In this document: piece by piece, positions 26,878-35,872 of the stretch
Layout of the letters: each line of letters starts with the position of its first letter
Numbering within the stretch: the stretch's first letter is position 1
Assembly (NCBI RefSeq): GCF_001641635.1
Contig: NZ_LUUB01000063.1
Span: 1-64,000 of the forward strand
Length of the DNA stretch: 64,000 nt
From: Bradyrhizobium centrolobii
GTDB taxonomy: Bacteria; Pseudomonadota; Alphaproteobacteria; Rhizobiales; Xanthobacteraceae
Direction: 5' to 3'
Notes under the pieces: generated by a model
The model's input: the letters and a program-made list of their open reading frames with translations, nothing else
Databases searched by the model: none
Told to the model about the DNA's origin: nothing
Made by a program: the position numbers and the translations under genes

Positions 26878-28494
26878 ATGGCGCTGACGCAGAGATTAGA
26901 GTTCCGGCAATCGCAGTCGCTGGTGATGACGCCGCAGTTGATGCAGGCGATCAAGCTGCTGCAATTGTCGAATCTCGATCTCACGACCTTCGTCGAGGAA
27001 GAACTTGAGCGTAATCCGCTGCTGGAGCGGGCCAATGACGAGCCGGCCGGGGGCGAGGCTCCGACTGAGGCCGCCCAGTTCAGCGATTCCGACGATTCCG
27101 GCGGCAGCAATGGTGACGAAACGGGCACCGGCGAGGCCTTCGAGCCGGGCCAGGAGGAATGGCTGAGCCGCGATCTCGGCACCCGCGCCGAGATCGAGCA
27201 GACCCTCGACACCGGCCTGGACAACGTCTTTTCCGAGGAGCCGGCCGAGGCCGCCGCGCGCAACGCCCAGGATGCCGCGCCGACCGTCTATACCGAGTGG
27301 GGTGGCGGCGCCTCCGGCGACGAGGATTATAACCTCGAGGCCTTCGTGGCGGCGGAGACGACACTCGCCGACCATCTCGCCGAGCAGCTCGCGGTGGCCT
27401 TCTCCGCGCCCGCGCAGCGCATGATCGGCCAATACCTGATCGACCTCGTCGATGAAGCCGGATATCTGCCACCGGATCTCGGCGAGGCTGCCGAGCGGCT
27501 TGGCGCATCGCAGCGGGACGTCGAGGACGTTCTCGCCGTGCTGCAAAAATTCGATCCCCCCGGCGTCTGCGCGCGCAATTTGAGTGAATGTCTCGCGATC
27601 CAGCTCCGCGAGCTCGACCGCTACGACCCGGCGATGCAGGCACTGGTCGAGCATCTCGATCTCCTCGCCAAACGCGACATTGCGGGGCTTCGCAAGGTCT
27701 GCGGCGTCGATGACGAAGACATCGCCGACATGATCGGCGAAATCCGCAGGCTCGACCCCAAGCCCGGCATGAAGTTCGGCTCGTCGCGCCTGCAGACCAT
27801 GGTGCCGGACGTCTATGTCCGTCCGGGTCCCGACGGCGGCTGGCACGTCGAGCTCAATAGCGACACCTTGCCGCGCGTGCTGGTGAACCAGACCTACTAT
27901 TCCGAGTTATCGAAGAAAATCGGCAAGGACGGCGACAAGTCGTATTTCACGGATGCCTTGCAGAACGCGACCTGGCTCGTCCGCGCGCTCGATCAGCGCG
28001 CCCGCACCATCCTGAAGGTTGCGACCGAGATCGTGCGCCAGCAGGACGGCTTCTTCACCCGCGGCGTAGCGCATCTGCGGCCGCTCAATCTCAAGGCGGT
28101 CGCCGACGCGATCCAGATGCATGAATCCACGGTGTCGCGCGTCACTGCCAACAAATACATGGCGACGAATCGCGGCACTTTCGAGCTGAAATATTTCTTC
28201 ACGGCTTCGATTGCCTCGGCCGACGGCGGCGAGGCGCATTCCGCCGAAGCCGTCCGTCACCACATCAAGCAACTGATCGATGCAGAAGAGCCATCCGCGA
28301 TCCTGTCGGATGACACGATCGTGGAACGGTTGCGAGCCTCGGGCATTGATATTGCCCGCCGCACGGTCGCGAAGTACCGCGAAGCCATGCGCATTCCTTC
28401 CTCGGTGCAACGCCGTCGCGACAAGCAGAGCGCTCTTGGTAACGTCCTCTCCACCGCATTGTCCGACCGCTCCCGCAACACCGAACCGGCCTGA
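26878..28494 (+). CDS. rpoN: RNA polymerase sigma-54 factor
   Basis: This 538-residue protein has the three sigma-54 regions: the Gln/Leu-rich region I (QRLEFRQSQSLVMTPQLMQAIKLLQLSNLDL, the activator-responsive part), an acidic region II (residues 55-130), and region III with the core-binding domain, the helix-turn-helix (MHESTVSRVTANKY) and the RpoN box ARRTVAKYRE near the C-terminus. It directs transcription from -24/-12 promoters, including nitrogen fixation and assimilation genes. It lies between lptB and hpf, as usual. Bradyrhizobium is known to have two rpoN genes; which copy this is cannot be told. Confidence 0.98.
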   Translation: MALTQRLEFRQSQSLVMTPQLMQAIKLLQLSNLDLTTFVEEELERNPLLERANDEPAGGEAPTEAAQFSDSDDSGGSNGDETGTGEAFEPGQEEWLSRDLGTRAEIEQTLDTGLDNVFSEEPAEAAARNAQDAAPTVYTEWGGGASGDEDYNLEAFVAAETTLADHLAEQLAVAFSAPAQRMIGQYLIDLVDEAGYLPPDLGEAAERLGASQRDVEDVLAVLQKFDPPGVCARNLSECLAIQLRELDRYDPAMQALVEHLDLLAKRDIAGLRKVCGVDDEDIADMIGEIRRLDPKPGMKFGSSRLQTMVPDVYVRPGPDGGWHVELNSDTLPRVLVNQTYYSELSKKIGKDGDKSYFTDALQNATWLVRALDQRARTILKVATEIVRQQDGFFTRGVAHLRPLNLKAVADAIQMHESTVSRVTANKYMATNRGTFELKYFFTASIASADGGEAHSAEAVRHHIKQLIDAEEPSAILSDDTIVERLRASGIDIARRTVAKYREAMRIPSSVQRRRDKQSALGNVLSTALSDRSRNTEPA

Positions 28495-28575
28495 TTGCGT
28501 CGGCGCCAAATCGCGGTACTCTCAATCTCCCATCGGGAAAGATCCAAGCTGGGCACCAACCAAGCGAGGCATCAC

Positions 28576-29175
28576 ATGACTCTCCGGATTTCGGGAAAAA
28601 GCATCAGCGTCGGCGAAGCCTTGCGCGGCCGCGTTGCCGACCGCACCGACGAGGTCTTACGCAAATATTTCGACGGCAATTATTCCGGCCACATCACGCT
28701 GAGCAAGGACGGCTTCGGTTTCCGCACCGACTGTGCGCTGCATCTTGATTCGGGAATTACGCTCGAGGCCGATTCGAACGCGCCGGACGCCTATGCCAGC
28801 GCCGACCAGGCGCTGCTGATGATCGAGAAGCGGCTGCGCCGCTACAAGAGCCGGCTGAAGGACCGGTCGGCCCGCAAGGCCGCTGCAGCCTCCGCCCAAT
28901 TCGCCGGGCTCGATGCGACGAGCTACGTCCTGGAGGCGCCGACGGAGGGCGAGGACGAACTGACCGGCTACAACCCCGTAATCATCGCAGAGGCGACCAC
29001 CTCTCTGAAACTGCTGTCGGTCAGCGAGGCGGTCATGGAACTCGACCTGAGCGGGGCCCCCTGCTTGGTATTCCAGCACGGCTCCTCGGGCCGGGTGAAC
29101 ATCATTTACCGCCGCGCGGACGGCAATGTGGGCTGGATCGACCCGCCAGGAGGTAAGTCGGACGGCAAAGCCTAA
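28576..29175 (+). CDS. hpf: Ribosome hibernation-promoting factor, long form
   Basis: The 199-residue product has an N-terminal ribosome-binding domain (ISGKSISVGEALRGRVADRTDEVLRKYF to about residue 100) and a C-terminal dimerisation domain (YNPVIIAEATTSLKLLSVSEAVMELD ... IIYRRADGNVGWIDP), so it is long HPF, able to make 100S ribosome dimers. It follows rpoN by 81 bp and precedes ptsN. The true start is the ATG at 28576, although the frame is open further upstream. Confidence 0.95.
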   Translation: MTLRISGKSISVGEALRGRVADRTDEVLRKYFDGNYSGHITLSKDGFGFRTDCALHLDSGITLEADSNAPDAYASADQALLMIEKRLRRYKSRLKDRSARKAAAASAQFAGLDATSYVLEAPTEGEDELTGYNPVIIAEATTSLKLLSVSEAVMELDLSGAPCLVFQHGSSGRVNIIYRRADGNVGWIDPPGGKSDGKA

Positions 29176-29388
29176 TGCCCCGGACGTACCCCCGCTGCCC
29201 CTTAACAATTGACGGGGCAAAGCCGAACGCGGGAGTTGGCACCGGGATTGCGTTGGAGTAGAAGCGCCCCACATCAGGACCGGGGCTAAGTCCGCCTCCT
29301 GCTTCACCTTCTTGACAACGGTCCAGCGCGGTTCTCGCCAAGCTGGCCAATTCGGAACCTGACGGTTTAATTCACCTCGGAAAGCTCC

Positions 29389-29850
29389 ATGCCGATTACC
29401 GATCTGGTCGCACCCGAGGCGATTCTCCCGGCATTGAAGGTCAACAGCAAGAAGCAGGCCTTGCAGGAACTCGCAGCCAAGGCTGCTGAGCTGACGGGGC
29501 AGAACGAGCGCGCGATCTTCGAAGTGCTGCTGCAGCGGGAAAAGCTCGGCACCACCGCGGTCGGTTACGGCGTCGCCATTCCGCACGGCAAGCTGCCCAA
29601 GCTGGAAAAGATTTTTGGCCTGTTCGCGCGCCTCGATCGCCCGATCGATTTCGAGGCAATGGACGGCCAGCCCGTCGATCTCGTCTTCCTGCTGCTCGCG
29701 CCCGAAGGCGCCGGCGCCGATCATCTCAAGGCGCTGGCACGCATCGCCCGCCTGCTGCGCGACCAGGACATCGCCAAGAAGCTCCGCGCCTCGCGCGATG
29801 CCCAGGCGATCTATTCGGTGCTGGCACTGCCGCCCGCGACTGCGGCGTAA
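29389..29850 (+). CDS. ptsN: Nitrogen-regulatory phosphotransferase EIIA-Ntr
   Basis: This 153-residue PTS EIIA type-2 domain has the phosphorylatable His66 in GVAIPHGKLP and the GADHLKALARIARLLRD helix. It accepts phosphate from NPr in the regulatory PTS-Ntr chain that ties nitrogen, carbon and potassium status together. It is the third gene of the rpoN-hpf-ptsN cluster, 213 bp after hpf, so a separate promoter is possible. A paired REP element follows its stop codon by 36 bp. Confidence 0.95.
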   Translation: MPITDLVAPEAILPALKVNSKKQALQELAAKAAELTGQNERAIFEVLLQREKLGTTAVGYGVAIPHGKLPKLEKIFGLFARLDRPIDFEAMDGQPVDLVFLLLAPEGAGADHLKALARIARLLRDQDIAKKLRASRDAQAIYSVLALPPATAA

Positions 29851-29886
29851 TTCGCCAGGTTCAATCGCTCCCGCGAAGACGGTGTG

Positions 29887-30010
29887 CTCCCTCTCCCGCT
29901 TGCGGGGGAGGGCTGGGGTGGGGGTGTCTCCGCTGGCGACACTCCCGACGTGGAGAGAGCCCTCACCCGCCGCGCTTTGCGCGTCGACCTCTCCCGCAAG
30001 CGGGAGAGGT
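29887..30010. repeat. Paired inverted REP-like elements without cargo (R7/R8)
   Basis: Left head CTCCCTCTCCCGCTTGCGGG with tail GGCTGGGGTGGGGGTGTCTC, right arm inverted with the head CTCTCCCGCAAGCGGGAGAG and a small extra hairpin (GCGCTTTGCGC) before its tail. Heads face outward and tails inward, as around the DUF559 genes; about 20 bp separate the arms. Confidence 0.85.
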
Positions 30011-30065
30011 TGAGCGAGCCCGCGGCCCAACTGATTCTACTTAAGGCCCACCGCGCCTTGGAAAT

Positions 30066-30308
30066 CTAACTATCAGTCTGGACCGCAATCACGACAAGCT
30101 CATTGCCGTCAATCGTTTGCGTCCTTCGCCAAACATTATGTCGATTTGGAATGGGTTCAAAACCGGCGTACATGTTCTGGGCCGCTTTCTTTTTGAGTTC
30201 GGGAGGAAGTGTCTCAAGCCGATCGCCGAAACCTTGAAAGTTGCTGCGCCTCCTCTGAGTGACGTAACTAATGTCTTTGTAGATCGCTACATAGGTGTAG
30301 AGCGGCAT
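30066..30308 (-). CDS. Small hypothetical protein
   Basis: From the ATG at 30308, preceded by GAGAGGG, the product is 80 residues: MPLYTYVAIYKDISYVTQ, then a basic turn and a helix (LETLPPELKKKAAQNMYAG), then WRRTQTIDGNELVVIAVQTD. It is soluble and less GC-rich than its neighbours. No family is recognised. It lies downstream of the terminator of the hsp20-DUF1150 unit, so it is probably transcribed separately. Confidence 0.6.
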   Translation of the reverse strand: MPLYTYVAIYKDISYVTQRRRSNFQGFGDRLETLPPELKKKAAQNMYAGFEPIPNRHNVWRRTQTIDGNELVVIAVQTDS

Positions 30309-30353
30309 CGCACCCTCTCTGATTTCTGCGAATTCCCACATCCAATTGCTGAA

Positions 30354-30393
30354 ACGAAAACGGGCACGCCTTCGTGTGAAGGCATGCCCGTTT
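30354..30393. terminator. Terminator after the DUF1150 gene
   Basis: A 14-bp stem (ACGGGCACGCCTTC pairing with GAAGGCATGCCCGT, one mismatch) has T-rich sequence on the minus-strand side (TTTTCGTTTC). It ends the hsp20-DUF1150 transcript. Confidence 0.85.
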
Positions 30394-30419
30394 GAATCTC
30401 TATGCGCGTGCGAGTCGCG

Positions 30420-30692
30420 TCAGTGCACGCTCACCGCCTGCAACTCGTTGCTCCAGGCATTCGCGATCGCGGCCTCGCGGCTGTCGGTCAGCATGATCGG
30501 CGTGCCGTCAGCGGCGTGGAGTGCGAAGAGCTTGATGCCCGGCGCGATCTTCGGTGCCTCAGGAAACAGGTCCGGCACGTCCTCGGAGCGGATCTGCTTC
30601 ACATAGGCGATATGGCCCTCGCCGAGCGTCGCCAGCGTTTCGGTTGAGACGTTCTTGGCTTCGTATTCGTACGCAACGTAACCGTCGTTCAT
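30420..30692 (-). CDS. DUF1150 family protein
   Basis: This 90-residue protein matches the DUF1150 family, found beside small heat-shock genes in alphaproteobacteria: VAYEYEAKNVSTETLATLGEGHIAYVKQI, then DGTPIMLTDSREAAIANAWSNEL. Its biochemical role is unknown. It follows the hsp20 gene by 50 bp with an AGGAG ribosome-binding site and ends before a strong terminator, so the two form one heat-regulated unit by inference. Confidence 0.9.
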   Translation of the reverse strand: MNDGYVAYEYEAKNVSTETLATLGEGHIAYVKQIRSEDVPDLFPEAPKIAPGIKLFALHAADGTPIMLTDSREAAIANAWSNELQAVSVH

Positions 30693-30742
30693 GGTCTCGA
30701 CTCCTTCAGGAGACTAAGCGGTCGAGTCCGCTACTCGTTCCA

Positions 30743-31168
30743 TTATTCGTGTTCATTGATAGCGATTGTCTTAACGATCCTCTCCGGTTCCGGCCGGGCA
30801 AGATCGATCGACAACAACCCGTTTTTCAGATCCGCACCCAGCACCAGCATCCCCTCCGCCAGCACGAAGGTGCGCTGGAAGTGGCGCGCGGCGATGCCGC
30901 GATGGATGTATTGCCGGGTCTTGTCGTCCTGCTGCCGCCCGCGGATCACGAGCTGGTTTTCCTCAATGGTTACATCGAGTTGGTCGCGGGTGAAGCCGGC
31001 GACCGCCAACGTGATGCGTAAGCGTTCCGGCGCACCGTCGGATCGTTCACACCTCTCGATATTGTAGGGAGGGTAACCGTCGGCGCCTTTGACGACGCGA
31101 TCGAGCACGCGCTCAATCTCGTCGAAGCCCAGAAGGAACGGGCTGGAAAGCGTGGGAACACGAGACAT
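30743..31168 (-). CDS. Hsp20/alpha-crystallin small heat-shock protein (class A, IbpA-like)
   Basis: This 141-residue ATP-independent chaperone has an alpha-crystallin domain from about residue 35 to 130 (YPPYNIERC, ITLAVAGFTRDQLDVTIEENQLVIRGRQ, RHFQRTFVLAEGM, GLLSIDLARPEPE). The N-terminal FLLGFDEIERVLD is typical of class A rhizobial sHsps. It holds unfolding proteins during heat stress. The leader (31169-31240) carries a ROSE-like hairpin that hides the ribosome-binding site, and a candidate sigma-32 promoter lies upstream. Confidence 0.95.
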   Translation of the reverse strand: MSRVPTLSSPFLLGFDEIERVLDRVVKGADGYPPYNIERCERSDGAPERLRITLAVAGFTRDQLDVTIEENQLVIRGRQQDDKTRQYIHRGIAARHFQRTFVLAEGMLVLGADLKNGLLSIDLARPEPERIVKTIAINEHE

Positions 31169-31240
31169 AGTTTACAAAGTCCTCTCGAAGCGACTTTGAC
31201 GTTTCAGGGCCCGGAGTGGCGCCCCTTGGTCAACAATATG
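31169..31240 (-). promoter_or_regulatory. ROSE-like RNA thermometer in the hsp20 leader
   Basis: The transcript can fold AAAGUC/GACUUU (31176-31197) with a bulged G and a CUU/GAG top, burying the GAGGA ribosome-binding site opposite UCGCUU. A bulged G in a U(C/U)GCU segment facing the ribosome-binding site is the hallmark of ROSE elements, first described for Bradyrhizobium hsp genes. A GC-rich hairpin (AGGGGCGCC...GGGCCCT) lies just upstream. The 11-nt gap from the site to the ATG is longer than usual. Confidence 0.65.
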
Positions 31241-31263
31241 GTCATATCCCGTGCGGGTTCAAG
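31235..31263 (-). promoter_or_regulatory. Candidate sigma-32 promoter of hsp20
   Basis: On the minus strand CTTGAA (31258-31263) is followed after 17 bases by CATATT, near the alphaproteobacterial RpoH pattern (CTTG, long spacer, CYTATNT). The match at -10 is imperfect. Confidence 0.4.
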
Positions 31264-31287
31264 CACCTAGCCGGGGTCGGTGGATTC

Positions 31288-31379
31288 GTCGTTCCGGCGT
31301 GGCGCGAAGCGTCGAATCCGGAATCTCGCGCCGTAACCTGTGGATTCCGGGTTCGCCCTTCGGGCGCCCCGGAATGACC
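31288..31379. repeat. Palindromic repeat, family B copy 2
   Basis: CGTTCCGG...GAATCCGGAATC at the left and GGATTCCGGGTTCGCCCTTC...GCCCCGGAATGAC at the right match the copy at 9326-9427; the right arm is better conserved than the left. Confidence 0.75.
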
Positions 31380-31449
31380 GTGGAAGGCCACATCGGCTAC
31401 TTTGCATGGGGTTGTTTTCGATATTTTTAATCGCCCCTGACGGAAAGCC

Positions 31450-32541
31450 TCACACCTCGATCCGCGTCCGGCCGTCGCCGCTGAACAGATGCAGCTTTTC
31501 GCGCACCGCGGCGACGCGGATTTTCTGGCCGATCGCCGGGGCCTCGGTTCCGGGAACCCGGACGATGACATCTCCAGGCGGCAATTCGCCGGGATTGGCG
31601 GCAACCCGCTCCTCGTCCTGCTGACGCGAGCCATAGACGAAGGTCTCGGCGCCGACGCGCTCGATCGCCTCCACCGCTAGCGGAAGCGCGACGCCACCTG
31701 TGGGGGTCTGATCGGTGATGACGAAATCCTCCGGGCGGATGCCGAGGATGCCGGCCTCGGTCGCACGGCCGTTGCTGCCGAGCTGCGACTTGATCTCGTC
31801 CGGCTGCGTCGACATCAGGTTCATCGGCGGCGCGCCGATGAACGAGGCGACGAACGTCGTCGCCGGCTTTTCGTAGATCGCCAGGGGGTTGCCGATCTGC
31901 TCGACCTGGCCGCCATTCATCACCACCAGGATGTCGGCGAGCGTCATCGCCTCGAGCTGGTCGTGGGTGACGTAGATCGAGGTCGTGTTCAGCCGGCGCT
32001 GCAATTTGCGGATCTCGACCCGCATCGCGATGCGCAGCTTGGCGTCGAGATTCGACAGCGGCTCGTCGAACAGAAACACCTTTGGCTGGCGCACGATGGC
32101 GCGGCCCATGGCGACGCGCTGGCGCTGGCCGCCGGAGAGCTGCCGCGGCTTGCGCTCGAGCATCGGCGCCAGCTCGAGGATGCGCGCCGCTTCCTCGACC
32201 CGGGTCTTGATCTCGGCCTCAGCCATGCCGCGATTGCGCAGGCCGTAGGCCATGTTGTTGTAGACGCTCATATGCGGATAGAGCGCGTAGTTCTGGAACA
32301 CCATCGCGATGTCGCGGTCGGCGGGCTCGACCTGGTTGACGACGCGGCCGCCGATGTCGATCTCGCCGCCGGTGACGGTCTCGAGCCCCGCGACCATGCG
32401 GAGCAGCGTCGACTTGCCGCAGCCGGAGGGACCGACCAGCACGCAGAACTGCCCGTCGCCGACATCGACATCGACGCCTTTGATCGCCTCGAAGCCGCCG
32501 GGATAGGTCTTGCGGACGTTGCGCAGGGTGACGTTAGCCAT
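31450..32541 (-). CDS. ugpC: UgpC/MalK-type ABC transporter ATPase
   Basis: This 363-residue sugar-type ATPase has Walker [10 protein letters not shown], signature [14 protein letters not shown], Walker [17 protein letters not shown], His in [10 protein letters not shown], and the C-terminal TOBE regulatory domain (residues 240-363) with GIRPEDF. It energises uptake through the UgpA/UgpE-like permeases encoded just upstream. It is last of four genes in the order B-A-E-C, 6 bp after the E gene. Glycerol-3-phosphate is the likely substrate by family; related importers carry other phosphodiesters or sugars. Confidence 0.9.
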   Translation of the reverse strand: MANVTLRNVRKTYPGGFEAIKGVDVDVGDGQFCVLVGPSGCGKSTLLRMVAGLETVTGGEIDIGGRVVNQVEPADRDIAMVFQNYALYPHMSVYNNMAYGLRNRGMAEAEIKTRVEEAARILELAPMLERKPRQLSGGQRQRVAMGRAIVRQPKVFLFDEPLSNLDAKLRIAMRVEIRKLQRRLNTTSIYVTHDQLEAMTLADILVVMNGGQVEQIGNPLAIYEKPATTFVASFIGAPPMNLMSTQPDEIKSQLGSNGRATEAGILGIRPEDFVITDQTPTGGVALPLAVEAIERVGAETFVYGSRQQDEERVAANPGELPPGDVIVRVPGTEAPAIGQKIRVAAVREKLHLFSGDGRTRIEV

Positions 32542-32547
32542 GAAAAC

Positions 32548-33396
32548 TCACTTCTCGGTCTCAACGAGTCCGCGCACGAACAATTTCTGCATGACGACGA
32601 CGACGAACACCGGCGGCAGCATCGCCAGCACGGCGGTCGCCATCACGACCGGCCATTCGGTGAGCGCGTCGGTGGTGGTGATCATCTTGCGGATGCCGAC
32701 CTGGATGGTCTGCATGTCGTCGCGCGTGGTGATCAGAAGCGGCCAGAGATACTGATTCCAGCCGAGGATGAAGAGGATCACGAACAGTGCGGCCATGTTG
32801 GTGCGCGATAGGGGCAACAGTGTATCCCAGAAGAAGCGGAACGGACCGGCGCCGTCGATGCGCGAGGCTTCCAGCAGCTCGTCCGGCACGGTCATGAAGA
32901 ACTGTCGGAACAGCAGCGTCGCGGTGGCCGACGCGATCAGCGGCAGCGACAGGCCGGCATAGCTGTCGAGCATGTGCAGATCGGCGACGATCTTGTAGGT
33001 CGGATAGATGCGCACCTCGACCGGCAGCATCAAGGTGATGAAGATGATCCAGAAGATCGGCATCCGGAACGGAAAGCGGAAATAGACGATCGCATAGGCC
33101 GAGATGATCGAGATCGCGATCTTGCCGACCGCGATCAGCAGCGCCATCACCAGCGAGTTCAGCATCATGTTGCCGACCGGCTCGCGGGTCGAGCCGCTCG
33201 TGCCGATAAAGATGGTCTGGTAGTAGACCTCGAGGAAATGTCCGCCCGGCAAGAGCGACATCTGCCCGTTCGCGATCAGCGCGTTGTCCTGGGTGGAGGC
33301 GATGAAGGCGAGATAGACCGGGAATGCGACGATGGCGATCCCGATCCAGAGGATGACGTGGGCGACATAGCGCCGAAAGCCCTCTTCCTCGACCAT
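32548..33396 (-). CDS. ugpE: UgpE-like ABC transporter permease
   Basis: The 282-residue inner-membrane subunit has six membrane segments and the EAA loop that contacts the ATPase (DELLEASRIDGAGPFRFFWDTLLPLSR). The long periplasmic loop after the first segment (ALIANGQMSLLPGGHFLEVYYQ) is typical of UgpE. The start overlaps the ugpA-like stop by one base. It forms the channel with the UgpA-like protein. Confidence 0.9.
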   Translation of the reverse strand: MVEEEGFRRYVAHVILWIGIAIVAFPVYLAFIASTQDNALIANGQMSLLPGGHFLEVYYQTIFIGTSGSTREPVGNMMLNSLVMALLIAVGKIAISIISAYAIVYFRFPFRMPIFWIIFITLMLPVEVRIYPTYKIVADLHMLDSYAGLSLPLIASATATLLFRQFFMTVPDELLEASRIDGAGPFRFFWDTLLPLSRTNMAALFVILFILGWNQYLWPLLITTRDDMQTIQVGIRKMITTTDALTEWPVVMATAVLAMLPPVFVVVVMQKLFVRGLVETEK

Positions 33397-34277
33397 CAGT
33401 AGGTCACCTTGCGTTCGACGAAGCGGAACTGGATTCCCGTCAGCACGATGACGATGACCATCAGGATGACCGATTGCGCTGCGGAGCTGCCGAGATTTCC
33501 GCCCAGGAGTCCGTCGGTATAGACCTTGTAGACCAGCGTTACCGTCGATGTGCCGGGACCGCCGCGGGTCATGGTGTCGATGATGCCGAACGTGTCGAAG
33601 AAGGCGTAGACGATGTTGACGACCAGGAGGAAGAAGATGGTCGGCGACAGCAGCGGGAAGATCACGGTCCAGAACCGCCGCATCGGGCGCGCGCCGTCGA
33701 TCGCCGCTGCCTCGATCACGCTCTTCGGGATGCTCTGAAGGCCGGCGAGGAAAAACAGGAAGTTGTAGGAGATCTGCTTCCAGGCGGCGGCGAGGATGAT
33801 CAGCAGCGCGGCCTGGTTGCCGTCGAGCAGCGGATTCCAGTCGACGCCGCCAGCGCGAAGATAGCGCGAGAGCACGCCGAGCGAGGGGTGCAGCATGAAG
33901 ATCCAGAGTACGCCGACCACGGGCGGGGCGACGGCGTAAGGCCAGATCAGGAGCGTACGGTAGAGCGTTGAGCCGCGCAGCGGCCTGTCCGCCATCACGG
34001 CGAGCAGCAGCGCGAAGGACAGCGACGAAACGGCGATGGCGAACGAGAAGAAGAAGGTTCGGACGATCGCCTCGAAATAGGCGGGCTCCTTGAAGAGGTC
34101 GAGGTAGTTCTCGAACCAGACGAAGCTGGTCGACAGACCAAAGGCGTCCTGGAGCAGGAAGGATTGGATGACCGCCTGCGCGGCCGGCCAGTAGAAAAAG
34201 ATCAGGACGATCGCGAGTTGCGGCGCAACCAGCGCATAAGGCAACAGCTTTGACTGGAAAATGGCCTGCTTTTGCAT
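33396..34277 (-). CDS. ugpA: UgpA-like ABC transporter permease
   Basis: This 293-residue permease has six membrane segments and an EAA loop ([27 protein letters not shown]). It partners the UgpE-like subunit. The ATG at 34277 ([20 protein letters not shown]) gives the usual N-terminus; an in-frame start eight codons upstream is less likely. It follows the ugpB-like gene by 50 bp. Confidence 0.9.
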   Translation of the reverse strand: MQKQAIFQSKLLPYALVAPQLAIVLIFFYWPAAQAVIQSFLLQDAFGLSTSFVWFENYLDLFKEPAYFEAIVRTFFFSFAIAVSSLSFALLLAVMADRPLRGSTLYRTLLIWPYAVAPPVVGVLWIFMLHPSLGVLSRYLRAGGVDWNPLLDGNQAALLIILAAAWKQISYNFLFFLAGLQSIPKSVIEAAAIDGARPMRRFWTVIFPLLSPTIFFLLVVNIVYAFFDTFGIIDTMTRGGPGTSTVTLVYKVYTDGLLGGNLGSSAAQSVILMVIVIVLTGIQFRFVERKVTY

Positions 34278-34327
34278 GACGTCAGGAGAGCGGCAGGCCA
34301 CGCATTCGCGGCCTGCCGCTCATCGCC

Positions 34328-35644
34328 TCACTTCACGGCGGTCTTTTCGAACTGGCGCAGCATCTGGTTGCCGCGCTCGACGGCCGCGTCCAGCGCCTGC
34401 TTGGCGGTCTTCTTGCCGGCGAGTGCCTGCTCGATCTCTTCCGACCAGACGTCACGGAGCTGAACCATGTTGCCAAGGCGCAGGCCGCGCGAGTTCTCGG
34501 TCGGCTCCTTGTTGGTCAACTCGAGCAGCGGCGTCTCGAGGTAGGGCTGATCCTTGTAGAAGCCCTCGGCCTTCGCCTTCTCATAGGCCGCCTTGGTGAT
34601 CGGCAGATAGCCGGAGGCCTTGTGAATATACACTTGGCGATCAGTGTCCGAGAGGAAGGTCAGGAATTTCGCAACGCCCTTGTACTCCTCGGCCGACTTG
34701 CCGCCCATGACCCAGAGCGAAGCGCCGCCGATGATCGAGTTCTGCGGCGCGCCCTTGACGTCCGGGTAGTACGGCATCGGCACGGCGGTGAAGTTGAACT
34801 TGGCCTGCGCCTTGACGTTGCCGAAGAAGGCCGACGAGGTCAGGTAGATCGGGCATTCGCCGGAGGTGAAGCGACCCTCGCCGGTGTTGGTGCGGCCGGC
34901 ATAGTCGTAGGTCTTGTCCTTCTGGAGCTCGACCAGGTTCTCGAGATGCTTGACCTGGAGCGGTCGGTTGAACTCCAGCACGGTGTCGAAGCCGTCGAGG
35001 CCGTTGGCCTTGCTGGCGAGCGGCACGTTGTGCCAGGCGGAGAGCTGCTCGAGATTGACCCAGGTGACCCAGGAGCCGGAGAAGCCGCAAGTGGCGTGGC
35101 CGTTGGCGTGGAGCTTCTTGGCGGCATCGAATACTTCAGGCCAGGTTTTCGGGATCTCGACGTTGGCCTTCTTGAGCTCGTCGAGGTTTACCCACATGAC
35201 GGTCGACGACGAGTTGAAGGGGAAGGACAGCATCTCGCCCTTCGAGGTCGAATAGTAGCCGGTGATCGCGGGCAGATAGGCCTTGGGATCGAACTTCTCG
35301 CCGGCGTCGGTCATCAGCTTGTAGACCGGTTTGACCGCGCCGGTCGCGGCCATCATGGTCGCGGTGCCGACTTCGAACACCTGCATGATGTGGGGCGCGT
35401 TGCCGGCACGGAAGGCCGCGATGCCCGCGTTCATGGTGTCGGCGTAGTTGCCCTTGTAGGTCGGGACGACCTTGTAATCGCTCTGCGACGCGTTGAAGTC
35501 GTTGGCGAGCTTGACGATGACGTCGTTGTTCGCGCCGGTCATCGCGTGCCACCACTGGATTTCAGTCACGGCCAAGGCCGGCGAGGCGGCACAGCCGAAC
35601 GTGACTGCAACAGCGGCAGCCGCAGCAAATTGTCGAAGAGCCAT
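34328..35644 (-). CDS. ugpB: UgpB-like periplasmic solute-binding protein
   Basis: The 438-residue product has a Sec signal peptide (residues 1-25, ending ALA) and the type-1 extracellular solute-binding fold with TEIQWWHAMTGANNDVIVKLANDFN at the mature N-terminus, which is characteristic of UgpB. In E. coli the protein binds glycerol-3-phosphate or glycerophosphocholine in the periplasm and delivers it to UgpAE. It heads the four-gene operon. No Pho box was recognised in the 228 bp upstream. Confidence 0.92.
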   Translation of the reverse strand: MALRQFAAAAAVAVTFGCAASPALAVTEIQWWHAMTGANNDVIVKLANDFNASQSDYKVVPTYKGNYADTMNAGIAAFRAGNAPHIMQVFEVGTATMMAATGAVKPVYKLMTDAGEKFDPKAYLPAITGYYSTSKGEMLSFPFNSSSTVMWVNLDELKKANVEIPKTWPEVFDAAKKLHANGHATCGFSGSWVTWVNLEQLSAWHNVPLASKANGLDGFDTVLEFNRPLQVKHLENLVELQKDKTYDYAGRTNTGEGRFTSGECPIYLTSSAFFGNVKAQAKFNFTAVPMPYYPDVKGAPQNSIIGGASLWVMGGKSAEEYKGVAKFLTFLSDTDRQVYIHKASGYLPITKAAYEKAKAEGFYKDQPYLETPLLELTNKEPTENSRGLRLGNMVQLRDVWSEEIEQALAGKKTAKQALDAAVERGNQMLRQFEKTAVK

Positions 35645-35872
35645 TTGGAAAAACCTCCCCCTTTTCGGCCATCATGAAGAGCGCTTGCGCTAGCAGCGCC
35701 ATATGACGTTCACATGACTGTGTAAGCGGCCGAAACGAAAGCGGCAAGCGCTGGAAAAGGGAAGCCGTCAAATAGGCGAAGGCGCTTCCGGCAGCCGCCG
35801 CCGTTCGCGGTGCACACGCGTGCCCGCGCCGCAGTGCGGCATCGGCTGTCGGATGCGAAGGGCGAGGGCCTT

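Noticed and set aside
31450-35644. Maltose or other disaccharide importer
   Set aside because: The ATPase is of the shared MalK/UgpC type, but the binding protein N-terminus (WWHAM) and B-A-E-C gene order fit Ugp better.
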